This document shows positions 1 through 6,915 of a stretch of DNA of 64,000 bases, piece by piece. Under the pieces are notes generated by a model. The model did not search any database. It saw nothing but the letters and a program-made list of their open reading frames with translations, and was not told where the DNA came from. The stretch lies in assembly GCF_000271405.2 (NCBI RefSeq), contig NC_018081.1:2035733-2099732 (forward strand), given 5' to 3'. The position numbers and the translations under genes are program-made. This DNA comes from Enterococcus hirae ATCC 9790 (GTDB taxonomy: Bacteria; Bacillota; Bacilli; Lactobacillales; Enterococcaceae). Every line of letters begins with the position of its first letter. Positions within the stretch are counted from its first letter, which is position 1.

Positions 1-446
1 TTGGGATCAAACCCTTCACGACATCGATTATTCGCTCATTTAACTACAAAGGGGCACTGATTGCGTCATTCCTCATGATTTTGAGTAGTTCTTTCTGTTT
101 GTTTTTCATTGAAGCAACTACATTTCCAGCGATTATTATGTTACTAGCTTTTGCTTCAGGAATCGGGCGTTCACTCGCACTTACCGCATTTATGGGATTG
201 AGTTTATCAGAAATTCCACCACAAGAACGCAATAGTGCCAATACATTGAATACAGTTGTCCAATCTTTAGCTCAAGGATTAGGCGTATCATTTATTACGT
301 TGGTGATTCATTTATTGGAAATCCAGCTGTCGATTCCACTGGCTTATAGCCTAAGTTTTGCTGTTTTAGGGGCGCTAATGCTTCTGCCAATCATTGAAAT
401 CCTAAAAATCCCACAAACAATGGGCATAGCGACAATGAAGAAATAA
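1..446 (+). CDS. MFS multidrug exporter, C-terminal part (partial)
   Basis: The reading frame is open from base 3 and its start lies outside the window. It encodes the last ~147 residues of a membrane protein with four hydrophobic segments. The stretch LSEIPPQERNSANTLNTVVQ followed by a Gly-rich helix matches the loop and helix seen in the C-terminal half of DHA2 (EmrB/QacA-type) drug:proton antiporters, where a GVPPERAGAASGLLNT-like motif sits. It would export drugs or other amphiphiles using the proton gradient at the cytoplasmic membrane. Substrate cannot be inferred. Family confidence is good; subfamily is inferred from this one motif. Confidence 0.7.
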   Translation, partial: GIKPFTTSIIRSFNYKGALIASFLMILSSSFCLFFIEATTFPAIIMLLAFASGIGRSLALTAFMGLSLSEIPPQERNSANTLNTVVQSLAQGLGVSFITLVIHLLEIQLSIPLAYSLSFAVLGALMLLPIIEILKIPQTMGIATMKK

Positions 447-1088
447 ATCTAAATATAGTAGACAGGTAGATGTATTAAAGAAAGATTTTAACTAAACGTA
501 CTTTACAATCAAAAAACTATTCAAAAATTAGCCCTTCGCTGACTTGATTGAGCGAGGGGGTAGTTTATGTAGCGTTTTACCGAAAAGCCACGTTGGTAGT
601 AAGTTGAATAACGACACTTCGGTTCAAACAAACGCCAACTCTATTACAAATAAGCAAATCAAGGATCATAGATTAGTGAGTCAGTACACGCAGTTGTTTT
701 AAGTAATTGGCTAAAAAACCTGAATGACTATTCTGATTTTTTGATCAACACAAGAACAAGTAACAATCCGATCTTTCCTAGTAGGGAAAATCCTTCATGT
801 GACTCGGACACAAGTTAGCTTTCCTTAAAATATAATCGAGCCTTTTTGATAAAGTTTCTTTGAGTATAGGAGAGGAATGATACCCAGTAAACGATAGTTC
901 AAATCAATGATAATCAACGAGAATGCCTAAAAAATCTGTAATCTTCACAATAGTTCTAGTAAGCGAAGTATCAACGGATTGATTCTTTTAATAAAAATTA
1001 TTTAAAAATTTTTATTATATAACAAATTAATACTCTTGTTATTGATTTACAATGTAATTGTCAGAACGATAAGCGAGAGGAGAAAATA
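447..1088. other. 642-base non-coding stretch
   Basis: Apart from the hairpin at 532-559, I see no open frame, tRNA-like cloverleaf or recognisable gene remnant. It becomes very AT-rich towards 1000-1030, just before the nuclease gene. The small palindrome TTACAATGTAA (1047-1057) lies about 30 bases upstream of that gene and could be an operator, but nothing else supports this. Confidence 0.5.
532..559 (+). terminator. possible terminator after MFS gene
   Basis: A 9-bp stem (CCCTTCGCT with AGCGAGGGG, one G-U pair) encloses a 10-nt loop, about 85 bases after the exporter stop. The T tract after it is poor, so termination efficiency is doubtful. Confidence 0.35.
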
Positions 1089-1841
1089 ATGGTTTTTAAA
1101 TTCTTACAAAAATTCAAAGAAGCCAATCAACTGGAAAGCAGCGCTCAAGAAGTGGTTTCCAAACAATACTTAGAAATAAGAAAAACGTCTTTTGTGCAAA
1201 AGAAAGATGAGAAGATCGTAATCGACTTTTTAAGTGACATGGATAAAGATTTCGGTAGTAGCCAAGATGATCGAGTGAGGCAAGGAGAACATTTTGAGCA
1301 ATTTTTAGCAGCAGCTTTCCGATTAGCAGGATACGGGGTTGAGATAACGAAGAAAAGTTATGTCAAAGATCATCGTAAGTATGTGGGAGATGGGGGTGTC
1401 GATTTAATTTTGACGAAAGAAAAAAAGCGGATCGCGGTACAAGCAAAATCCAATCGCTTAAACGCAAAACCCACACCGACACTGATTGGACGTAAAGATA
1501 TCACTAATTTTTCAGGAATTTCAAATAAAAATTGGGATAAAAAAATGTTTATCACCACTTCATTTTTTTATCAACAGGTCTATGAAGAAATTGAACAAAA
1601 TGAAAAAGCAAAAGAAATCGAGTGGTATGATCGCTACGGGTTATTACAATTATTAAATCAAATCATACCAGATACGATGCTAAAATTTCAGCTTTTAAAT
1701 TCTTTGCCAATGGGTATAAAAATATGCCCCAAATGTAGCGAAGGAATCATAATTAATTGTCGGAATGGAAAAACCGGCCATCTATTTAAAGCATGTTCCT
1801 TACATTGTGGTCATACAGAAAAGTTCAACACAACGGAATGA
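1089..1841 (+). CDS. Mrr-like restriction endonuclease with C-terminal zinc ribbon
   Basis: 250 residues, started by ATG after AGAGGAG. Residues ~65-180 look like the Mrr_cat domain of the PD-(D/E)xK nuclease fold: a helix with GEHFEQFLAAAFRLAGYGVE, then DGGVD (101-105) and VQAK (117-120), which together supply the Asp and Gln-Ala-Lys active-site signature. From ~213 there is a CPKC pair and a later CSLHCGH pair, fitting a topoisomerase-type zinc ribbon as found fused to Mrr nucleases. Such proteins cut DNA, often methylated DNA, as type IV restriction or housekeeping nucleases. No methylase or specificity gene is adjacent, so a stand-alone role is inferred. It sits in an accessory region. 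Confidence 0.75.
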   Translation: MVFKFLQKFKEANQLESSAQEVVSKQYLEIRKTSFVQKKDEKIVIDFLSDMDKDFGSSQDDRVRQGEHFEQFLAAAFRLAGYGVEITKKSYVKDHRKYVGDGGVDLILTKEKKRIAVQAKSNRLNAKPTPTLIGRKDITNFSGISNKNWDKKMFITTSFFYQQVYEEIEQNEKAKEIEWYDRYGLLQLLNQIIPDTMLKFQLLNSLPMGIKICPKCSEGIIINCRNGKTGHLFKACSLHCGHTEKFNTTE

Positions 1842-2070
1842 TAGCATTAGTCAGCGATTCTTTTTCCAAAATCTCTACATATACTAATACAGTGATACTT
1901 CGATTGAATGGTAGTCAATACTACGGACGCTAAGACAGGGTTTATAGTTTAAAAAATCAACAAAAAAATATGTGATGAAGCCGTACTTGGGAATAATTCC
2001 CCGTCAATTTTTCAATAGAAAGAATAAACAGTTCAAACAAGTGATTAAGAAAGGACTCTAGAATGGATAA

Positions 2071-2466
2071 ATGACAAAAATACTCAAAGTAAAGCAAATT
2101 GAAGCAATGAAATTTTATACGGATATCTATCGAGAAGCAAGTTCATTCAGAACCATGTGGGTAATCAAACCCTTTTATCTGTTTTTGTATATTATTAGTG
2201 CAGGGCCTATAGTGTTATTTACGGTAGTAATTTTGGGTAGTGTTTTTTTATATTTAACTGGAAATCATAATGCTTATAACAATATTGAAAATATTTTTTA
2301 CCAATTTATTGTGGCAACAATTTTTATCTTATACTGTTGCTATAAAATATATCGAACAAAGCATGGTCGTCCTAAGAAATACCATAATTATTTATATAAA
2401 CGAAAAGCCGAAAGAATGCTTGACGAACGAAGTATCAATCAATTGATTTTGATGTGGAATACTTGA
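2071..2466 (+). CDS. hypothetical membrane protein, two predicted TM segments
   Basis: 131 residues, family not recognised. Two strongly hydrophobic stretches (roughly residues 34-63 and 80-97) are separated by a short polar loop, followed by a very basic C-terminal region (KIYRTKHGRPKKYHNYLYKRKAERM), suggesting both ends in the cytoplasm. The start is uncertain: ATG 2071 is 17 bases from AAAGGA, whereas ATG 2063 is ideally spaced but reads MDK-stop. One extra A after 2068 would join the two. The end overlaps the next frame by 13 bases, so the two are either translationally coupled or a broken single gene. Confidence 0.5.
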   Translation: MTKILKVKQIEAMKFYTDIYREASSFRTMWVIKPFYLFLYIISAGPIVLFTVVILGSVFLYLTGNHNAYNNIENIFYQFIVATIFILYCCYKIYRTKHGRPKKYHNYLYKRKAERMLDERSINQLILMWNT

Positions 2467-2765
2467 TCGAAAAGAAAGAAATACACGGAACCAAGATATT
2501 AAGTATTTACCAAAACTTTATCGTAGCTTTGTGTTTTCCTATCATGATCTATCTCATCCAAAATTTTTTTGAGAATGGCAGTATAAATTTTAGTATTTTT
2601 CTAATCAGTATTTTTACACTGATAATCATTTTTTTAATTTTTAAATCGAATGATTTATTTATACTAGTAAAAAATCTTTATGTCGAAGATTATTATATGC
2701 TTGTTCACGTAAAAAAAGAATTAGAATATATGAAGACAATCAAAATAGATCGGAACAATGAATAA
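2454..2765 (+). CDS. hypothetical membrane protein, overlapping the previous gene
   Basis: 103 residues from a GTG start inside the end of the preceding gene (VEYLIEKKEIHG). It has two hydrophobic segments, about residues 20-36 and 45-67, and a charged C-terminus (HVKKELEYMKTIKIDRNNE). Family not recognised. No separate ribosome binding site is visible, so it is read either by coupling to the upstream gene or as the displaced second half of a single four-TM protein split by a frameshift near 2450. The topology of two plus two segments fits both ideas equally. Confidence 0.45.
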   Translation: MEYLIEKKEIHGTKILSIYQNFIVALCFPIMIYLIQNFFENGSINFSIFLISIFTLIIIFLIFKSNDLFILVKNLYVEDYYMLVHVKKELEYMKTIKIDRNNE

Positions 2766-2956
2766 CGGTACTCATGAGTCTCGTGTAATCAATAGAAAAA
2801 TAAACAGTACATAATCCTTTCTAAAATAGTAAAACCATCATTTTAGAAATAGGTTATATTCAATTTAAAGCTCAAACTCATCCTCGGATTGATATAGAGT
2901 GGAATAAGACTAAGGCTAGAGTGCGCGGAATAAATTGGTAAAGAGAGGGATATTAG

Positions 2957-3129
2957 ATGAAGTATATCACTAAAAGTTGGTCATTTATTTCTTTTTAATC
3001 TTGCTAATCATTTTTGAATTAGTTAACACATATCTTATTTATCAGTTTCCTTTTTATGTACGAATAGGCATATTGATACTCATTGGGTGGGGATATGAAA
3101 TAATCATAAGACGTTTTTTAAAACATTAA
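2957..3129 (+). pseudogene. frameshifted small membrane protein, paralogue of 5451-5630
   Basis: ATG 2957 follows AGAGGGA with good spacing and begins MKYITKSW. After about 13 codons it stops, but the next frame continues FLILLIIFELVNTYLIYQFP and then a segment ending IGWGYEIIIRRFLKH at 3129. This matches the intact 59-residue protein at 5451-5630 (ILLVIFELINIFIIYCFPIY, ...IAWGYEIIV) codon by codon. Restoring one T in the T5 run near 2993 rejoins the frame. Both copies would be single- or two-TM peptides of about 57-59 residues, function unknown. Confidence 0.7.
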
Positions 3130-3335
3130 CTATAAAAAACTATGGTAGAACATCATGAAAAAATACTATAAGATTATCTCTGATTTACGTTGAGCAACTT
3201 TAGAATCAGCGCTTAATACAGCATTTTCAAGAAAATAAGATAGAATTAAAAAAGGTTAGGCTGGCTTCCTACGAGAACTAGCTATAATGATGCTGGAATA
3301 GCTATAGCCGGAATAATATAGAGGAGTGAGTTTTC

Positions 3336-3527
3336 TTGTATAAAAACTGGAAAAAGTATACGAAAAACCATCCATACGCTAGTATTATCATTGTGGCGTT
3401 AGTAGCCAGTTTAATAGGTATTTTTATCGAATATTTACTGAATCGAGACTTTCTAAGAAGCGGCTTTGGGGTAACGTTGATTTTGATTATCGGACAGATA
3501 GTTGTTGTAAAGAAAAATAAGAAATAA
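3336..3527 (+). CDS. small hypothetical membrane protein
   Basis: 63 residues from a TTG start about 9 bases after AGAGGAG. There is a basic N-terminus (MYKNWKKYTKNHPY), a hydrophobic helix at residues ~15-34, a short polar loop containing NRDFLRS, a second hydrophobic helix at ~42-58 and a KKNKK tail. This gives a hairpin topology with both ends inside the cell. Family not recognised. It lies between a decayed small membrane gene and the toxin-antitoxin modules. The ribosome binding site and clean amphipathic layout support expression; function is open. Confidence 0.5.
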   Translation: MYKNWKKYTKNHPYASIIIVALVASLIGIFIEYLLNRDFLRSGFGVTLILIIGQIVVVKKNKK

Positions 3528-3618
3528 TTTACTGAAATAAAGTGTCGGGGTAAGAAGCGTTTTTGTAGTGTGAAAAATGATGAGTTTATGAAAGATTAAA
3601 TGATGAATAATGAAACAA

Positions 3619-3648
3619 TTGAACAAAAGAGAAAGGGTATGCTATAAT
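3619..3648 (+). promoter_or_regulatory. promoter of antitoxin RNA 1
   Basis: TTGAAC, an 18-bp spacer and a perfect TATAAT preceded by an extended TATGC. The same GTATGCTATAAT block recurs at 4057-4068 before the second module, which supports it as the functional part. Confidence 0.7.
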
Positions 3649-3654
3649 AAACAT

Positions 3655-3780
3655 GAAAAAAGGAACTGCGTCAACAGTTCCCTTTTGACAGCACCGCTAA
3701 AGACGGTGGCAAGTTATATAGTTATCTCAAAAAGGAGTAACCAATCTCTCGCTAAAGTGACGGTTACTTCTTTTTGTCGT
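3655..3780 (+). ncRNA. antitoxin RNA of type I toxin-antitoxin module 1
   Basis: A short transcript is predicted from about 3655 to the hairpin and T tract at 3734-3780 (GGAGTAACC paired with GGTTACTTC, then CTTTTTGTCGTTTTT). It begins with a GGAACTG...CAGTTCC hairpin and contains a second CACCG...CGGTGG element. It runs antisense to the 3' end of the toxin gene on the minus strand (3764-3871), the geometry known for TxpA/RatA-type systems, where the antisense RNA pairs with the toxin mRNA and blocks it. Ends are inferred from promoter and terminator, not measured. Confidence 0.7.
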
Positions 3781-3871
3781 TTTTGTGGGCTAAGGTTAGA
3801 ATGCCAAAAATCAGTGTTGCGATCAAAGATCCAAAACTGATCATTAGCCCTAACGCTGCTTCCACAGACAA
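3764..3871 (-). CDS. type I toxin, holin-like (Hol-Tox/TxpA-like) peptide
   Basis: 35 residues from a TTG start 6-7 bases after AAAGGAGA on the minus strand. It starts (M)SVEAALGLMISFGSLIATL, has a single hydrophobic helix, and ends HKNDKKK. This is the pattern of the putative holin-like toxin family: an S-V-x-E-A start, one membrane span and a Lys-rich cytoplasmic tail. Such peptides insert in the membrane and collapse its potential when the antisense RNA is lost. A longer in-frame reading to 3949 exists, but it lacks the family start and would bypass this ribosome site. A possible -10 (TATAAT, minus strand) lies at 3971-3976. Confidence 0.75.
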   Translation of the reverse strand: MSVEAALGLMISFGSLIATLIFGILTLAHKNDKKK

Positions 3872-4038
3872 AAGGCGTCTCCTTTCTCTAAAGTTTGAGA
3901 TTATGTGCATAAGCACCACCTCACTTTCAGATTGGATAGCCACCGTCATTAAACTTTACTGTCATAACTGATTATAGCCTATAGGATTTGTTATTATTAC
4001 CTTAAAAATAAAAAACAACTGTTCTTTTGTTTTGAAAA

Positions 4039-4068
4039 TTGGATAGAAGAATAAGCGTATGCTATAAT
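4039..4068 (+). promoter_or_regulatory. promoter of antitoxin RNA 2
   Basis: TTGGAT, an 18-bp spacer, then extended TATGC and TATAAT. It is nearly identical around the -10 to the promoter at 3619-3648. Confidence 0.7.
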
Positions 4069-4074
4069 GAAGAT

Positions 4075-4200
4075 GAAAAATGGAACTGCGCGAACAGTTC
4101 CCTTTTGACAGCACCGTTTAAGAAGGTGGCTCAGTTTAAAAATAGTTACAAAAAAATAACCGTTCAAACTGGCTAAGTTTAAATTGCGGTTATTTTTTGT
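4075..4200 (+). ncRNA. antitoxin RNA of type I toxin-antitoxin module 2
   Basis: A second copy of the antisense RNA. It has the same 5' hairpin (GGAACTG with CAGTTCC), the same following TTTTGACAGCACCG block and the same overlap with a toxin 3' end. It finishes in a strong 12-bp stem (4151-4162 with 4187-4198) followed by T residues. The loop and terminator sequences differ from copy 1. That divergence could keep the two antitoxins from cross-reacting. Confidence 0.7.
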
Positions 4201-4276
4201 CGTTTTTGTGATTGCTGGTTGTCAGACCTAACGTTGCAAAAGCTATTACAAACATTAGCGCTTCAAAAACAGACAA
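4190..4276 (-). CDS. type I toxin, holin-like peptide, second copy
   Basis: 28 residues from a TTG start after AGAAAGGA on the minus strand: (M)SVFEALMFVIAFATLGLTT then SNHKNDKK. It has the same S-V-x-E-A-L start and HKNDKK end as copy 1, but the membrane helix is about 7 residues shorter, so it may be a weakened or differently acting toxin. The 5' leader resembles that of copy 1 (GGTGGCTA... and a purine-rich GGGGTGAGG), suggesting a shared way of hiding the ribosome site. A minus-strand extended -10 (TGCTATATAT) lies at 4371-4380. Confidence 0.65.
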   Translation of the reverse strand: MSVFEALMFVIAFATLGLTTSNHKNDKK

Positions 4277-4381
4277 GCTTATCCTTTCTAGGGAGCAAGT
4301 TACAAATCAACATAGGCCTCACCCCATTTCTATTGGGATTAGCCACCACATAAACTGTGCTGTCTCAACTATATATAGCAT

Positions 4382-4433
4382 ATAGACCTAGTTATTTTCT
4401 TGAAATTTCAAGTATAATTAGGTCTATTTTTTT
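4382..4433 (+). terminator. strong hairpin with T tract next to toxin 2 promoter
   Basis: ATAGACCTA pairs with TAGGTCTAT around an inner CTTGAAATTTCAAG palindrome, followed by seven T. It is oriented for plus-strand transcription, yet no plus-strand gene precedes it except antitoxin 2, which already has a terminator. It covers the region where the -35 of the second toxin would lie. Confidence 0.6.
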
Positions 4434-4636
4434 GCTTAAAAATAAGAAACCAAGAGGGATTGTGAACTGAAAAAAGATCAAGAAAAAGGAGAAAAACAAA
4501 AACTTTTTATCCGTGAAAACGTAAGTATATTAGAATCGATGGAAGTTAAAGTTATTTAGTCAAATAAGAAAAATTAAAGTTGCTTTATAACATAAGAAAG
4601 AAACAAAATAAAATAAGATTAAGGGGAACAAAAATC

Positions 4637-4725
4637 AATGAAACAACCAATCCCGCAGAACAAAAGGTTTCTGCGTAAATCCATATCCCGTTTTGTGAGC
4701 ATATCTGTTCATTACTGTAACTGGC
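4637..4725 (+). repeat. left copy of hemW 5' end (candidate attL)
   Basis: 71 of 72 bases match hemW from 8144 on, and a purine block resembling the hemW ribosome site (AAGGGGAA versus AAGGAGAA) sits just upstream. Similarity then decays (an inserted C, CTGTAACT for CTGTGACT) and is lost by about 4725. Confidence 0.7.
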
Positions 4726-4878
4726 TGACTAAAATTAGTTCTTTTATTTAAAAAATTCAAACAGTTATGACTTTAAAAACGTTTTTTATGACGAGGTAAA
4801 CTAATAACATCGTTATTAGTTTACAGTTGTATCGTCATATAAGACAAATAAAATAATTGGGAGGATACATATTTTTAA

Positions 4879-5418
4879 ATGAAAATTAGTATTACTTACA
4901 TCTGATTTGGTTGTCTCTATTACTCCATCAATCTCGATAGGATCAAATGTATTTGCTAATGAAAATACAAAAATTTCGTTGAATCAATCAATAGACAGAA
5001 CTATTACTGAATAAAAGCTTACTGAAGGATTCAGGCAATTATTTAATTTAAATATTGACGATTTAATCACTATTTTGAAACGATAAGAAATTGATCCATA
5101 TACAATTTTTACTGCTAGCGAAATAGCATTACAAAGAAGAAAAGAGCTACTTAAGGCTAGGGTAAATAAAGTATTTAATTTCAATAACGAAACAAAAGAT
5201 ATTTATTTGAACTCTTATATTGCGACTACTGCAAAAACTGTTGGGCTTGCAACGATTGTACATTATGTAGGTTTAGGATAGCTCAAGCTATTAATGGTTC
5301 TATCGGAACTACTATTCATACAAGTAAAGGAATGATTATTCTTGTAAATAAACAACCAGGATGAAAATGGGGTTCGAATATTGATTGTTGAGTAATCATA
5401 AGTGTACGCAGCCAATAA
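4879..5418 (+). pseudogene. decayed secreted protein (bacteriocin-like size), unknown family
   Basis: A ribosome site (GGGAGGA) and ATG 4879 start a frame broken at once by an A-run length change. Reading through, an ancestral product begins KKLVLLTSDLVVSITPSISI and reaches VFA-NEN, a typical signal peptide with cleavage after Ala. It is followed by roughly 145 residues including a KRxEIDPYTIFTASEIALQ region, an Ala/Gly-rich hydrophobic stretch (SYIATTAKTVGLATIVHYVG) and a C-terminus containing KWGSNIDC and ending VRSQ. At least three internal stops and two frameshifts make this dead. I do not recognise a family with certainty. Size, secretion and a small membrane gene right behind suggest a toxin or bacteriocin with immunity partner, which is inference. 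Confidence 0.55.
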
Positions 5419-5450
5419 AGTAAAGAAATCTTGATTGGATGGTGTTTTAT

Positions 5451-5630
5451 ATGAATTATTTATCTAAAATATGGCTATTTGTTCATTATTTAATATTACT
5501 AGTGATTTTTGAATTGATTAACATATTTATTATTTATTGTTTTCCTATTTATATGAGAATTGTAATACTTGTTCTCATTGCTTGGGGATATGAAATAATC
5601 GTAAGCCATTTAAAAAAAACATCGTTATAA
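5451..5630 (+). CDS. small membrane protein, possible immunity-type partner
   Basis: 59 residues from ATG 5451, preceded by GGATGGTG at usable spacing. A longer reading from ATG 5439 has no ribosome site, and the paralogue at 2957 starts at the position equivalent to 5451. Nearly the whole chain is hydrophobic (residues ~8-50, probably two spans) with FELIN in the middle and WGYEIIVSHLKK near the end. It starts 32 bases after the broken secreted gene and probably shared its transcript. Function unknown; immunity or membrane modulator roles are only suggested by context. Confidence 0.5.
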   Translation: MNYLSKIWLFVHYLILLVIFELINIFIIYCFPIYMRIVILVLIAWGYEIIVSHLKKTSL

Positions 5631-6045
5631 TCATAAGCAATAAAGAAATTGTTACATAAAATCATGAAAAAAAGACAACAGAATTATCGCTGATTGGTTA
5701 AACAATTGTTGGCCAAAAAACAAAAGAAATGATGAAGTACATAGTTAATGGGATAAGCATTAAATAACAAAAATTAGTTGATGTGGATAAAAATGGTTTG
5801 AACAATGAAGTCATATCTACGATTAAGATATGACTGTGACTACTAAAATGTGTTTAAAATAATGACTCAAATCCAAATGAAACTTTTATGAACATTAAAG
5901 AGTCGTTGTGGTACTTTACATTTGCGACGGCTAGAAAACTCTCTCCTTGTTTGGGTAGTTTTTATAGTTGTTGTGTTTTTTGTCTAGCTTTTTACTTTCC
6001 ATAGGATAAGTAAAAAGCATTAAATGAAAAGGAGATGGATACTAT
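5631..6045. other. 415-base stretch with gene debris
   Basis: No intact frame. The first ~60 bases (ATGAAAAAA...ATTATCGCTGATT) resemble the segment after the paralogous gene at 3154 (ATGAAAAAATAC...ATTATCTCTGATT), so a second small gene once followed each membrane-protein copy. An inverted repeat (AGTCATATCT...AGATATGACT) lies near 5810-5833. The remainder shows nothing I can name. Confidence 0.4.
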
Positions 6046-6845
6046 ATGAGAATAGGTAAACTGATTACTGCTGCTCTTGGTGTGGCGAGCATAGCAAATG
6101 AAGCACGTAGTTTAGGACACCAAAATCAAGGAAGGGAATTAGAACGAAATCCGTATGTAGAAAACTTGGGTAGAATTAATTTTTTACCTGATGACATTCA
6201 TCCACACGAAGTTCAACACTCGAAACACAACAATGGGATGAACGCTGACCAAACCTCAAGACTACTAGACGAAATGCAAAGAGATGATCCAAGACACCCC
6301 TATTCAGCTCAAATATCTAAAAAAAATCTAAAAAATCTAAAAAAAATGATGAAATTCATCCACACAAAGTTCGACACTCGAAACACAATAATGTGATGAA
6401 CACTGACCAAACCTCAAGACTATTAGACGAAATGCAAGTCGATGATCCAAACCCCTATTCAGCTCAAAAATCTAAACAATCACAAGAAATTGATGTAGAA
6501 TTTTCAAAGCATCTCGAGGATCAAAAAGCTCATGACGGAGCAATTTATCAACTAGTGGAAAAAGAATCAGAATTTATCAAACTCTTAAACGGATACATTA
6601 CTGAAAAACCTGCAGAAATTAATCAATTAAAATCATACCGTGAGCAGTCTGAAGAATTATGCAAAGAATTACGTCTTGTGAGGAATGATTTAAAAACTTT
6701 TGTGAATAAGACAGAACAGAAGATGGAATCGCTTGAAAAATATTTAAAAAATGATGGAATAGAGAATAGAACAGAAGTAGAAGAATATGAGTTTCGTTAC
6801 ATAATGGACTTAGACAATCTAAAAACAAAAAAGGGAGGCCAATAG
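6046..6845 (+). pseudogene. unknown repeat-containing, coil-rich protein split by a frameshift
   Basis: AAAAGGAGATGG precedes ATG 6046. The first frame (6046-6396) begins MRIGKLITAALGVASIANEA and ends out of register. The second (6393-6845, GTG start) continues the same protein: a ~43-residue unit with SKHNN-MNxDQTSRLLDEMQ-DDP-PYSAQ occurs once in frame 1 and again spanning the break into frame 2. Restoring one A in the A8/A6/A8 tract at 6320-6347 fuses them into about 266 residues. The C-terminal half (HLEDQKAHDGAIYQLVEKES onward) is charged and predicted coiled coil. No family recognised. There is no clear signal peptide or strong membrane span. Confidence 0.5.
6190..6476 (+). repeat. two tandem ~130-base coding repeats
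   Basis: 6190-6320 and 6348-6476 are close copies (about 85-90 percent by eye), both beginning GATGA(C/A)ATTCATCCACAC and ending near CAGCTCAAA. They are separated by a 27-base A-rich spacer of repeated AATCTAAAA. The copies are in register only if one base is added to the spacer. Confidence 0.75.
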
Positions 6846-6915
6846 TTTTTTAGCCAATTGTAGAAAGCTAACAAGATTCCTAAAAAATGAGATAAACTAC
6901 CTGAGAACCCCTGCA

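Noticed and set aside
1047-1057. Palindrome TTACAATGTAA upstream of the Mrr-like gene as a CopY/BlaI-type operator
   Set aside because: Those operators have a TACA-N2-TGTA spacing; here the centre is a single base, and no matching regulator is nearby.
3610-3840. 76-codon plus-strand frame across the first antitoxin RNA
   Set aside because: It runs through the promoter, hairpins and terminator of the RNA and has no ribosome site.
4467-4559. Short frame after CTG 4467 (KKDQEKGEKQKLFIRENV...) preceded by AGAGGGA
   Set aside because: Looks like the start of a regulator-type protein, but it has only 30 codons and a CTG start; too little to call more than possible debris.
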